From Demequina sediminis (GTDB taxonomy: Bacteria > Actinomycetota > Actinomycetes > Actinomycetales > Demequinaceae), in NCBI RefSeq assembly GCF_030296675.1, contig NZ_AP027736.1, positions 310,001-374,000 on the forward strand: a stretch of DNA of 64,000 nucleotides, written 5' to 3'. Positions 45,176 through 54,137 of this stretch are shown here, in pieces. A program made the translations under genes and the position numbers. The notes beneath the pieces were generated by a model. The model was not told where the DNA came from. It saw only the letters and a program-made list of their open reading frames with translations, and made no database searches. Within the stretch, counting starts at the first letter, position 1; each line of letters begins with the position of its first letter.

Positions 45176-46363
45176 CTAGAGGCTCGGGTACGCGGAGACC
45201 TCGGTCTCCGAGTCCTGGTACGGCGAGCCGCCCGTGACGTTGTCGCCGCGGTTGGCGTTGGGGCGCGGCTGGCGCGGCTCGGCGTCGCCGTACTTGGCGC
45301 GCACCAGGTCCGCGTGCGACGGCGGGTTCGACGGGGCCTCGGGGTCGCGACGCGCCTCGAGCTCCGCGCGCAGCACCGGCACCACGTGCTCGCCCAGCAG
45401 GTCGAGCTGCTCGAGGACGGTCTTGACGGGCAGGCCCGCGTGGTCGACCAGGAACAGCTGGCGCTGGTAGTCCCCGAAGGCGTCGCGGAAGGTCAGCGTC
45501 TTGTCGATGACTTCCTGCGGGCTGCCGACGCTCAGCGGCGTCATCTCCTCGAAGTCCTCCATCGTGGGGCCGTGGCCGTAGACGGGGGCCTCGTTGAAGT
45601 ACGGGCGGAACTGGTCGTGGGCGTCCTGCGAGTTCTTCGCGATGAAGGCCTGACCGCCGAGCCCCACGATCGCCTGCTTGCGCGTGCCGTGGCCGTAGTG
45701 CTCGAAGCGCTGGCGGTAGAACGTGATGAGGCGCTTGTAGTGCTCCTTGGGCCAGAAGATGTTGTTCGCGAAGTAGCCGTTGCCGTAGAACGCGGCCTGC
45801 TCGGCGATCTCGGGGGTGCGGATCGAGCCGTGCCACACGAACGGCGGGACGTCGTCCAGCGGACGCGGCGTCGAGGTGAAGCCCTGCAGCGACGTGCGGA
45901 ACTGGCCCTCCCAGTCGACCACGTCCTCGCGCCACAGGCGGTGGAGCAGGTTGTAGTTCTCGAGCGCGAGCGGCAGGCCCTGGCGGATGTCCTGGCCGAA
46001 CCACGGGTACACGGGCGCGGTGTTGCCGCGGCCCAGCATGAGGTCCATGCGTCCCTTGGTGAGGTGCTGGAGCATCGCGTACTCCTCGGCGAGGCGCACC
46101 GGGTCGTTGGTCGTGATGAGCGTGGTGCTCGTGGTGACCGTGAGCTTCTCGGTGAGCGCGCCGATGTGGCTCAGCAGCGTCGTGGGCGAGGAGCTGAAGA
46201 ACGGCGGGTTGTGGTGCTCGCCGATCGCGAAGACGTCGAGGCCCACCTCCTCCGCGTGGACCGCGATCTTCACGATCGCGTCGATGCGCTCCGCCTCCGA
46301 GGGCGTGTAGCCGCTGACCGGGTCACGCGTGATGTCCGAGACGGACATGATGCCGAACTGCAT
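45176..46363 (-). CDS. Luciferase-like FMN-dependent monooxygenase, CE1758-like
   Basis: 395 residues. The TIM-barrel pattern of the bacterial luciferase family is clear: MQFGIMSVSDI at the start, LDVFAIGEHHNPPFFSSSP, MLGRGNTAPVYPWFGQ and VGSPQEVIDKTL. A disordered tail of about 50 residues follows. AGGAGG precedes the ATG at 46363. It opens the operon and pairs with the FMN reductase three genes down; this duo is a known family pair of unknown substrate. Confidence 0.9.
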   Translation of the reverse strand: MQFGIMSVSDITRDPVSGYTPSEAERIDAIVKIAVHAEEVGLDVFAIGEHHNPPFFSSSPTTLLSHIGALTEKLTVTTSTTLITTNDPVRLAEEYAMLQHLTKGRMDLMLGRGNTAPVYPWFGQDIRQGLPLALENYNLLHRLWREDVVDWEGQFRTSLQGFTSTPRPLDDVPPFVWHGSIRTPEIAEQAAFYGNGYFANNIFWPKEHYKRLITFYRQRFEHYGHGTRKQAIVGLGGQAFIAKNSQDAHDQFRPYFNEAPVYGHGPTMEDFEEMTPLSVGSPQEVIDKTLTFRDAFGDYQRQLFLVDHAGLPVKTVLEQLDLLGEHVVPVLRAELEARRDPEAPSNPPSHADLVRAKYGDAEPRQPRPNANRGDNVTGGSPYQDSETEVSAYPSL

Positions 46364-46411
46364 GGTGTGCCTCCTGGGGATCCGTTCGGCTCGGGGGAGC
46401 CGCTGCTGGCG

Positions 46412-46428
46412 ATTATATGCGTACGCAT
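46412..46428 (-). promoter_or_regulatory. Promoter with overlapping MarR operator for the monooxygenase operon
   Basis: A perfect -10 TATAAT on the minus strand (46412-46417) is joined to the perfect palindrome ATGCGTACGCAT (46417-46428), whose flanks TTA/TAA extend it. A repressor bound there would block the -10 box. It lies about 49 bases before the ATG. Confidence 0.7.
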
Positions 46429-46540
46429 GTAATAACGCGAGGGGGCGGGTTTCATTCCCCGCGGGCGCGGGGCCGGCAGGGGGACGATGCCGGGGATGGG
46501 TGGTCGGGACGTCGGGCCCGGGCCTTGCTGCTGGCTGACT

Positions 46541-46554
46541 TGATAAAGTCATCA
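46541..46554. promoter_or_regulatory. Candidate ArsR-type operator and -10 box before the SulP pair
   Basis: TGAT-N6-ATCA directly before the ATG at 46556; TAAAGT (46544-46549) inside it is a plausible -10 box, six bases before the start, giving a leaderless transcript. Confidence 0.4.
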
Positions 46555-46555
46555 T

Positions 46556-46909
46556 ATGGAAACCGGACGGCCGCTCAACGAGGTCAAGGCGGACCTCTTC
46601 AAGGGTCTCGCTCATCCCGTGCGCATCAGGGTGCTCGAGCTGCTCGCCGAGTCGCCCGAGCGCACGGTGGCCGACCTCCTCGCTCACACCGGACTCGAGG
46701 CCTCGCACCTTTCTCAGCACCTCCGGGTGCTGAGGGGTTACGGGCTGGTCGCGTCCGAGCGGCGCGCGTCGAGCGTGTCGTATCGGCTCGCGCACGCCTC
46801 GGTCGCGGACCTCCTCGACGCGGCACGGCTGCTCCTGGGTGACGTGCTCGCGGAGCGTCGCGCGCTCGCGGACCTTCACGACGCCCACCTCGACGCCGCT
46901 CGCTCATGA
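46556..46909 (+). CDS. ArsR/SmtB-family regulator coupled to a SulP transporter
   Basis: 117 residues: LFKGLAHPVRIRVLELLAES, the recognition helix SHLSQHLRVLRGYGLVASER and a C-terminal dimer helix. The metal-binding CVC pair of arsenic sensors is absent; the HTH core has no Cys, so it may sense something else or use other ligands. The stop overlaps the sulP start (ATGA). ArsR-SulP pairs recur in actinobacteria. Start by position relative to TAAAGT, no ribosome site. Confidence 0.85.
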   Translation: METGRPLNEVKADLFKGLAHPVRIRVLELLAESPERTVADLLAHTGLEASHLSQHLRVLRGYGLVASERRASSVSYRLAHASVADLLDAARLLLGDVLAERRALADLHDAHLDAARS

Positions 46910-48545
46910 CCGCGGTCGGATGGCGTGCGCTGCTGCCGTCGCGCGCGGACTACGCGGGGCTGCGAGGATCCTGGCGCGCCGATCTCCTGGCGGGAGTGAC
47001 GGTCGGAATCGTGGCGCTTCCCCTCGCGCTCGCCTTCGGGGTGTCCTCGGGTGCGGGCGCGGAGGCGGGACTCGTCACGGCGATCGTCGCGGGCGTCGTC
47101 GCAGCCGTCTTTGGCGGCTCGCCGGTCCAGGTGTCCGGGCCCACCGGCGCGATGGTCGTGGTGCTCGCGCCCGTGCTCGCGGCGCGAGGCGCGACTGCGC
47201 TCGCGCTCGTGACCGTGCTCGCGGGTGTCATGGTGATCGCGCTCGGCGTGTCGCGGCTGGGCCGGCTCGTGGGCCTCATCCCGTGGCCCGTCCTCGAGGG
47301 CTTCACGCTCGGCATCGCGATCATCATCTTCCTGCAGCAGGTGCCCGCGGCGATCGGGGTTCCGGCCGGCGGTCACGGCTCCAACGCGGCGGCGGCCGCG
47401 GTCGATGCGCTGCTCGACGCGCGCGTCGAGACGGCCTGGCCCGCGCTCGCGATGGCGGCCGCCGTCGCTGCCATCATGGTCGTGATGCCGCGCCTCACTC
47501 GTGCGGTGCCGGGGTCGATCGTTGCGGTCGTGGTGGTGTCGGTCGCCGCGGTGACCGCGGACGCCGCGGGCCTCTTCGCCGCCCCCGTCCCGAGCATCGG
47601 CGCACTGCCCGCGGGACTCCCCGCGCCCGGCCTCGCGCTCCCGACCCTCGCGGAGGTGACGTCCTTGCTGGCGCCCGCCGCGACCATCGCGGCGCTCGCG
47701 GCGATCGAGTCGCTGCTCTCGGCGCGCGTGGCCGCGTCCCAGACCGGGGGCGGCTACGACGCGGATCGCGAGCTCGTGGGTCAGGGGCTCGCCTCAGTCG
47801 CAGCCGGACTGTTCGGGGGCATGCCCGCGACCGGGGCGATCGCGCGGACCGCGGTCAACGTCCGGGCGGGGCGCGCACGCGGCTCGCGGCCGTGGTGCAC
47901 GGCGTGGTGCTGCTCGCGGTGGTGGCGGTCGCGTCCGGCGTGGTGTCGCGGATTCCGCTTGCCGTGCTCGCGGGGGTGCTCATGGTGACGGCCATCTCGA
48001 TGGTGCACCGGCGCACGGTCGCGGCCGTGATGCGGGGCTCGCGGCAGGGTGCGGTGGTGTTCGTCCTCACCGCGATCATCACGGTGAGCGTGGACCTCAT
48101 CTATGCGGTCGGAATCGGGATGGCCGTGGCGGCCTTCCTCGCGCTGCGCGCGGTGTCGAACTCGGCGGGCGTGCACCGGGAGGAGCTGCCCGGCGGCGCG
48201 CACGCCGGCGACGAGTGGATCGCGTTGCTCCGCCTCGACGGGGCGCTGTTCTTCGGCGCGGCCGAGCGCGTGCTCGAGCGCGTGTCGCGCGTCGAGGGCG
48301 CGCGCGTGGTGATCCTGCGCATGTCGCAGGTCGACCTGCTCGACGCGACCGGCGCGCAGCTGCTGGCCGAGGTCATCGCGAGCCTGCGCCGCCAGGGCGT
48401 GACGGTGCTGCTCAAGGGGATCCGGCCCGAGCATCGGCGCGTGCTGCTCCATGCGGGCGCGCTCGAGGAGCCGCGCGTGGGGGAGACAGTGTTCGAGACG
48501 CTCGACGGCGCGGTGGCGCGGGCCAGGGAACTGGTCGCGGGCTGA
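46906..48545 (+). CDS. SulP-family anion transporter with STAS domain (one apparent frameshift)
   Basis: Membrane carrier for sulfate, bicarbonate or a similar anion. N-terminal core: DLLAGVTVGIVALPLALAFG, the SulP signature GSPVQVSGPTGAMVVVLAPV, GLIPWPVLEGFTLGIAI and GLFGGMPATGAIARTAVNVRAG. The frame then changes in GGGG at 47868-47871; one more G continues ARTRLAAVVHGVVLLAVVAV and the last helices, then a STAS domain (LLRLDGALFFGAAERVLERV, LDATGAQLLAEV). Span 3n+2, about 546 residues. Coupled to the ArsR gene. Confidence 0.85.
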
Positions 48546-48549
48546 GGAG

Positions 48550-49770
48550 TCACCTGGAGGGTGCCGGAACCCGGCGGCCCTCCATCGCACCCGCGAGCGC
48601 CACGACCAAGAGTCCGAAGACCGGCACGAGGGTGAGTCCCACCCGGAGGCTGGTCGCGTCGGCGATCGCGCCGACCACCGGCGGCGAGAGCAGGAACGCG
48701 AGGCGCAGGAGCCACGACAGCATGGTGAGTCCGGTGCCTGCACGTAGCCCCGGCAGGCGGTCCGCAGCGTGCATCGCGCCGGGAATGAGCGTGGCGATGC
48801 CGAAGCCCGCCGCGCCGAATCCCAGCACGGTGCCCCACGAGGTGGGAATCGCGAGCGCGAGCCCCATGCCGACCGCGACGAGCGCGCCGCCCCAGCGGGC
48901 CACCGCGCGCTGGCCCCAGCGGTCGACCATGCGGTCGCCGAGGAGGCGCCCCACGAACTGGAAGCCCTGGAGAGAGACGAAGGCGAGGGCGGCGAACGTC
49001 GCGCCCGCGAGGAGCTCGTCGCGCAGGTAGATCGCGGACCACGTGGCCGCGGCGTCCTCGGCCCAGCCGCCCGCGAGCGCGATGACCGTGAGCGCGCCGA
49101 GCAGGCCCCACGTGCGCACCGGGATGCGCCGCAGGGGCACGTGCTGAGGATGGGGGAGTGCGGTCTCGTCGGCGCCCTCTTCGCCCGCGTGCTGCGGTTC
49201 GGGGCCCGCGAGCAGCATCGGATACGCGACGGCATTTGCCGCGAGGACCAGCACCAGCCCACCGAGGAACTGCCACGGCACCGCGACCCCAAGCCCGGCA
49301 GAGAGGCCGCCGATGAGGCCGCCCGCGACAGCGCCGATCGACCACAGCGCGTGGAACGCGTTGAGGATCGATCGCCCGTAGAGCCGCTGCACTCGCAGGC
49401 CGTGCGCGTTCTGCGCGACGTCGACCCACGCGTCAGTCACGCCCACCACGAACAGCGCCGCGCCGAAGGTCCACACGTTGGGCGCGAGGCCCGCGGCGAG
49501 CATGGCGGCCGCCGAGAAGACCATCGTCACGGTCGCGACCCGCGACGACCGGAAGCGCCGGATCATCGCGGCCGCCGTGAGGCCGAGCGCGAGCGCCCCG
49601 ATCGGCCACATCGCCATCGCGATGCCGAGCGTCCCGTAGGAGACGCCCAGCTGGTCGCGCAGCTCGGGCACGCGCGGGGCGAATCCGCCCAGCACGATTC
49701 CGTTGGTGAAGAAGATGATCGAGACGCCCACGCGCGCGCGGCGCAGGTGGACCGGAACGGCGGTCGACAC
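48550..49770 (-). CDS. MFS transporter, sugar/AraJ-like (second of a tandem pair)
   Basis: 406 residues from GTG 49770 (AGGAG upstream), about 12 hydrophobic segments. It shares landmarks with the neighbouring carrier: DVAQNAHGLRVQRLYGRSIL, NAFHALWSIGAVAGGLIGG and FGIATLIPGAMHAADRLPG. The frame is open far upstream, but that is only a shadow inside the neighbour. It follows the first carrier by 8 bases in the glucosidase operon and likely imports the glucosidase substrate or exports a product. Confidence 0.88.
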   Translation of the reverse strand: MSTAVPVHLRRARVGVSIIFFTNGIVLGGFAPRVPELRDQLGVSYGTLGIAMAMWPIGALALGLTAAAMIRRFRSSRVATVTMVFSAAAMLAAGLAPNVWTFGAALFVVGVTDAWVDVAQNAHGLRVQRLYGRSILNAFHALWSIGAVAGGLIGGLSAGLGVAVPWQFLGGLVLVLAANAVAYPMLLAGPEPQHAGEEGADETALPHPQHVPLRRIPVRTWGLLGALTVIALAGGWAEDAAATWSAIYLRDELLAGATFAALAFVSLQGFQFVGRLLGDRMVDRWGQRAVARWGGALVAVGMGLALAIPTSWGTVLGFGAAGFGIATLIPGAMHAADRLPGLRAGTGLTMLSWLLRLAFLLSPPVVGAIADATSLRVGLTLVPVFGLLVVALAGAMEGRRVPAPSR

Positions 49771-49778
49771 GGTTTCTC

Positions 49779-51023
49779 CTACATCGGGCCGGAGGGCGGG
49801 TTCATGGGCAGGCTGGGCTCGAGGCGGTCCGCCGCGCGGCGCGTCGAGAGCGCCCCGGCGAGCGCCACGATGAGCAACCCGGCCGCGGTGACCAGCAGCA
49901 GGCCCACGCGCAGGCTCGAGGCGTCCGCGATGGCCCCCACGACCACGGGCGACAGCATGAAGCCCAGCCGCAGCGCCCAGCTGAGGATCGCGAGTCCGGT
50001 GCCGGCCCGGAAGCCGGGGAGCTCGTCGGCCGCGTGCATCGCCACCGGAATCGTGGCGGCGACGCCCAGGCCCGCAAGGCCGAAGCCGACGATCGTGAGG
50101 GGCACGGAGGGCCACGCGAGCGCGACGCCCATCCCGACGGCCGTGATCGCGCCGCCCACACGGATGACGAGTCGCGCGCCGTAGCGGTCGATGAGCCGGT
50201 CGCCCACGAGCCGGCCCACGAAGTGCATCGCCATGAGCGCGACGAAACCGAGCGAGGCGAGCGTGGGCCCGGCCAGGAGCTCGTCCTGGAGGTAGCTCGC
50301 GGACCACGAGATGCCGGCATCCTCGACCCACGCGCCCGCGATCGCGATGAGTCCCAGCAGCGCGAGCGCGAGCCACGTGCGCGCGGACACCTTGGGGAAG
50401 GCGCGCGCGTGGGCGTCGCTCGCGGCGGCAGGCTGGGGATCGGCGCCCTTGAGGAGCAAGCGCGCGCAGCCGAGGTTGATGATCACGACGATGACCGCGA
50501 CCACGCCCAGGTGGGTCGCGACCGGGATCCCGAGCCCGGCCGCGGCGCCGCCCATGAGTCCGCCGACCGCCGCTCCCACGCTCCACATGCCGTGGAACGC
50601 GTTGAGGATCGACCGGCCGTACTCGCGCTGGACGCGCAGCCCGTGGGCGTTCTGGGCGACGTCGACGATCGAGTCGATCGCCCCCACCGCGAACAGCACG
50701 GCGGCGAACACGATGCCGTGGGGCGCGAGGCCCACGAGGAATGCCGCGATGCCCATCGCGATCATGGTGGTCACGCCGACCATGCGCGAGGAGTAGCGGC
50801 GGATGATCGCGGCGGCCGTGAGGCCCACGACGAGCGCGCCGAAGCCGCTGAACGTCAGCGCGATCCCGAACTCGCCGTAGCTGAGCCCGATCGTGCGCCT
50901 GATCTCGGGATAGCGCGGCGCGAGGTTGGCCCAGATGAGCCCGTTGGTCATGAACAGCAGCGTCACGCCCAGGCGCGCGCGCCTGAGCTCGGGCGTCACC
51001 GCCGCGGCGGAGGTCACGCTCAC
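49779..51023 (-). CDS. MFS transporter, sugar/AraJ-like (first of a tandem pair)
   Basis: 414 residues, 12 predicted helices, starting at GTG 51023, which overlaps the glucosidase stop (GTGA). Motifs: LIWANLAPRYPEIRRTIGL, DVAQNAHGLRVQREYGRSIL, NAFHGMWSVGAAVGGLMGG. Similar throughout to the next gene, so the pair arose by tandem duplication. The coupling to a GH3 glucosidase suggests beta-glucoside or cellobiose transport; substrate is inference. Confidence 0.9.
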   Translation of the reverse strand: MSVTSAAAVTPELRRARLGVTLLFMTNGLIWANLAPRYPEIRRTIGLSYGEFGIALTFSGFGALVVGLTAAAIIRRYSSRMVGVTTMIAMGIAAFLVGLAPHGIVFAAVLFAVGAIDSIVDVAQNAHGLRVQREYGRSILNAFHGMWSVGAAVGGLMGGAAAGLGIPVATHLGVVAVIVVIINLGCARLLLKGADPQPAAASDAHARAFPKVSARTWLALALLGLIAIAGAWVEDAGISWSASYLQDELLAGPTLASLGFVALMAMHFVGRLVGDRLIDRYGARLVIRVGGAITAVGMGVALAWPSVPLTIVGFGLAGLGVAATIPVAMHAADELPGFRAGTGLAILSWALRLGFMLSPVVVGAIADASSLRVGLLLVTAAGLLIVALAGALSTRRAADRLEPSLPMNPPSGPM

Positions 51024-53260
51024 GCGGTGACCTCGAGGTCACCGACCAGGAGGTCCGCGAGGCGCGAGGACGGGCCCACGAGCACCTGGAAGGCTCCCGG
51101 CTCGACCACGCGCTCGCCGCGCGCGGTGACGATGCTGCACGCCGCGACGGGGATGCGCACCGTCGCGTCGACCGACGCTCCGGGGGCGACCTCGACCTGC
51201 GTGAAGCCCTTGAGTTCGCGGTCCGCCCAGGTGGCCGAGCTGGTGACGTCGCGGATGTATGCCTGCACCGTCTCGAGCATAGGGCGAGCGCCGGTGTTGG
51301 TGAGCGTCACGGTCGCCTCGATCTCGCCGTCGAGGCCCAGCGTCGACTCCGCGAGGCGCAGGTTCGCGAACTCGATCGTGGAGTACGAGCGGCCCTCGCC
51401 GAAGACCCAGCGCGGCTCCTGCGTGAGGTCCGCGTAGCGGTAGCCGTGCTGCGCGTCGATCTGGTTGTAGAACGTGGGCTGCTGGCCCACGTGACGCGGC
51501 CACGAGATCGGCAGCCGGCCGCTGGGCTCGATCGCGCCGAACACGAGCTCCGCGACGGCGGTGCCTCCGGCCATGCCGGGGTTGGCCGCCCACACGATCG
51601 CGGCGGCGCGCTCGGCGGACGCGGGCAGCACGTGCGGCTTCGACGCGAGGATCACGAGCACCACCGGCGTGCCCGTCTCGACCAGCGCATCGAGCAGCGC
51701 GACCTGGCCGCCCAGCAGCTCGAGGGTCGCGGTGGACTTGCCCTCGCCCACGAGCTCGATGCGATCGCCCAGCACGGCGACCACGGCATCGGCCCCTCGC
51801 GCCACCTCGACGGCCTCCGCGATCATGGCCTCGTCGGGCCCCACGGGGAACGCGATGTGGGGGCGCGGCTGGCCGTCGGGGAAGAACGCGCCCTTGGGGT
51901 CGGGGCCGGTCGTGATGATCTCGGCGCCGCGCGCGTACGTCACCTCGGAGCCGGCGGGCGCGAGAGCGCGCAGCCCGTCGAGCACGGTGGTGATCATCTC
52001 GCGGGGGTGGCCCTCGGTGAGCCAGTCCGCCTGGCCCGATGCGCCCGCCCAGTCGCCCAGCGTGGTGTGCTCGTCGTCGGCGTTGGGGCCCACGACCGCG
52101 AGGCGCAGCGGGCGGTCGGCGGGCAGGGGCAGCGTGCCGTCGTTCTCGAGCAGCACGAGCGAGCGGCGCGCGACCTCGAGATTGAGGGCACGATGCGCGG
52201 GGCTCGCGATCACCTCGGCCTGACGCGCGGTGTCGGCGAAGCGGGGGTCCTCGAACAGGCCGAGGTCGAACTTCAGGGTGAGGATGCGCGCGACGGCCTG
52301 GTCGATCCGCGACTCCTCGAGCAGACCCTGCGCGACCGCCTCCTGCGCGCCCTCGAAGAACGCGGGCGTGGTCATGATCATGTCGTTGCCCGCGTTGACG
52401 GCGGCTGCGGCCGCCTGCGCGTAGTCGGGGAACAGGCGCTGCTCGCGCACCAGGTTGCCCACGTTGTCCCAGTCGGTGATGAGGGTTCCCGTGTAGCCCC
52501 ACTCGTCGCGCAGGACGTCGTTCAGCAGCCACTCGTTGATCGTGATCGGCACGCCATCCGTCGACTGGTAGCCCAGCATGAAGGTCGCGCAGCCCGCGCG
52601 CGCCATGCGCTCGAACGGCGGCAGGTACCACGAGCGCAGCTTGCGCCGCGAGATGTCGGCCTCCGACGCGTCGCGGCCGCCCTGGGTCTCGGAGTAGCCC
52701 GCGAAGTGCTTCGCGGTCGCAAGGATCGCGGTGCGGTCGCCCAGGCCCTCACCCTGGTAGCCGCGCACCATCGCGGCACCCAGCTCGCCCAGCAGGTACG
52801 GGTCCTCGCCGAAGGTCTCCGACACGCGCCCCCAGCGCAGGTCGCGCGCGATGCACAGCACGGGGGAGAAGGTCCAGTGAATGCCGGTCGCTGCCACCTC
52901 GACCGCGGTGGCCCTCGCGACCCGCTCGAGCAGGTCGGGGTCGAACGTCGCGGCCATGCCCAACTGGGTCGGGTAGATCTCCGCGCCCTTGAAGAACGAG
53001 TGGCCGTGGATGCAGTCCTCGCCGATCAGCAGGGGGATGCGCAGCCGGGTCTGCTCGACCAGCGCATGCGCCTGCTCGAGGCGCTCGGGGGAGGCGTGCA
53101 GGATCGAGCCCACGTGCAGCTTCTCGATGAGGTGGGGGACGCCGTCATAGGTGTGCATCTGCATCATCTGCCCCACCTTCTCGGGCAGCGTCATGCGGTC
53201 CAGCAGGTCCGCGACGCGCTCGGACGTGGGGAGGGTGGGGTCGAGGTAGGCGGCGGTCAC
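51020..53260 (-). CDS. bglX: Glycoside hydrolase family 3 beta-glucosidase
   Basis: 746 residues from GTG 53260 (AAGGA upstream); an in-frame start at 53278 has no site. Cytoplasmic. GH3 N-domain: LPEKVGQMMQ, GEDCIHGHSFF, FSPVLCIARDLRWGRVSETFGEDP, AKHFAGY and the nucleophile region GTLITDWDNVGNL (Asp). GH3 C-domain: LAVVGPNADD, GANPGMAGGTAVAELVFG-like and SGRLPISWPRHVGQ; then a fibronectin-III-like domain (TLTNTGARPMLETVQAYI). Divergent from a tetR gene across a palindromic operator. Confidence 0.92.
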   Translation of the reverse strand: MTAAYLDPTLPTSERVADLLDRMTLPEKVGQMMQMHTYDGVPHLIEKLHVGSILHASPERLEQAHALVEQTRLRIPLLIGEDCIHGHSFFKGAEIYPTQLGMAATFDPDLLERVARATAVEVAATGIHWTFSPVLCIARDLRWGRVSETFGEDPYLLGELGAAMVRGYQGEGLGDRTAILATAKHFAGYSETQGGRDASEADISRRKLRSWYLPPFERMARAGCATFMLGYQSTDGVPITINEWLLNDVLRDEWGYTGTLITDWDNVGNLVREQRLFPDYAQAAAAAVNAGNDMIMTTPAFFEGAQEAVAQGLLEESRIDQAVARILTLKFDLGLFEDPRFADTARQAEVIASPAHRALNLEVARRSLVLLENDGTLPLPADRPLRLAVVGPNADDEHTTLGDWAGASGQADWLTEGHPREMITTVLDGLRALAPAGSEVTYARGAEIITTGPDPKGAFFPDGQPRPHIAFPVGPDEAMIAEAVEVARGADAVVAVLGDRIELVGEGKSTATLELLGGQVALLDALVETGTPVVLVILASKPHVLPASAERAAAIVWAANPGMAGGTAVAELVFGAIEPSGRLPISWPRHVGQQPTFYNQIDAQHGYRYADLTQEPRWVFGEGRSYSTIEFANLRLAESTLGLDGEIEATVTLTNTGARPMLETVQAYIRDVTSSATWADRELKGFTQVEVAPGASVDATVRIPVAACSIVTARGERVVEPGAFQVLVGPSSRLADLLVGDLEVTA

Positions 53261-53313
53261 GCTGGTTCCTTGTCTCACGGCGGTGGAAGAGGGGTGGTAC
53301 TTTCCTCAAGTTC

Positions 53314-53325
53314 TACCACATGGTA
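53314..53325. promoter_or_regulatory. TetR operator between bglX and tetR
   Basis: TACCACATGGTA, a near-perfect palindrome (TACCA/TGGTA arms) with AT-rich flanks, TTC on one side and AAA on the other, in the 120-bp divergent gap. It is 54 bases upstream of bglX and 56 of tetR. Confidence 0.65.
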
Positions 53326-53380
53326 AAACAGTTCTCGAAACGATGCGACGGGCGGCCGATGCGGCGCCGAGGAGGGTGAG

Positions 53381-53965
53381 ATGGTGGCGGCTCGCGAGTT
53401 GTCGGACAAGGGCGCCGAGACTCGCACGCTCATCCTCGACACGGCGATGGAGCTGTTCGCGACCCAGGGCTACCTGGGGACCTCGGTGCGCGAGGTCGCG
53501 GCCCGCTGCGGGCTCACGCATCCGGCCCTCATCTATCACTTTCCCGCGAAGGCCGACCTCCTGATGGAGGTGCTGCGCCGGCGCGACGACACCGAGGGCC
53601 GCGAGGTGCACCTCGATGATCTGCGCGGCACGGAGGTGCTCGATCACCTGGTCGAGACGGCGCGGCGAAATGCCGGCCGGCGCGGGATCGTCGAGCTGTA
53701 CGCGACGCTGTCGGCCGAGGCCTCCACGCGGGCCCACCCCGCTCACGACTACTTTGTCGAGCGCTACGAGGGGCTGCGCGACCGGCTCACCCGCGCCTAC
53801 GCGCAGGCCGTCGAGGACGGGCGGATGCGGGCCGGGATCGAGCCGACCGTGGCCGCGACGCAGGTGATCGCGCTCATGGACGGCCTCCAGGTGCAATGGC
53901 TCCTCGACCCGAGCGTCGACATGGTCGGCGCACTGGCCGCCCACCTCGCAAGCCAGCGGGCGTGA
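53381..53965 (+). CDS. TetR-family regulator of the beta-glucosidase operon
   Basis: 194 residues. N-terminal helix-turn-helix: ETRTLILDTAMELFATQGYLGTSVREVAARC-type sequence with GLTHPALIYHFPAKADLL as recognition helix and following signature. The C-terminal ligand domain has the pattern of TetR_C_6-like proteins (ALMDGLQVQWLLDPSVD). Divergent from bglX, so a sugar or glucoside is the likely inducer. The 172 bases after it up to doxX hold a GGGACC/GGTCCC hairpin and probably the doxX promoter. Confidence 0.92.
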   Translation: MVAARELSDKGAETRTLILDTAMELFATQGYLGTSVREVAARCGLTHPALIYHFPAKADLLMEVLRRRDDTEGREVHLDDLRGTEVLDHLVETARRNAGRRGIVELYATLSAEASTRAHPAHDYFVERYEGLRDRLTRAYAQAVEDGRMRAGIEPTVAATQVIALMDGLQVQWLLDPSVDMVGALAAHLASQRA

Positions 53966-54137
53966 CCGGGCGGGCGCGGCATCGTCCCTCGTCAGGGGTT
54001 GTTTTGCGACAGGTGGACAACTGTTTCGAAAGGTCGGGACCGAGGTCCCGTGAGAGGTAGGTGATGCGTCAATAGTCTCGTTCCCACGTGCTATCCCCAG
54101 CACGGAGGGCCCCCGGCCCATCCAAAGGAGCAGACTC

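Noticed and set aside
48550..51042. 830-codon minus-strand frame joining both MFS genes
   Set aside because: The part upstream of 49770 is an out-of-frame reading of the first carrier, with a low-complexity Arg-rich product. The two carriers have their own starts and ribosome sites, so it is not a fusion.
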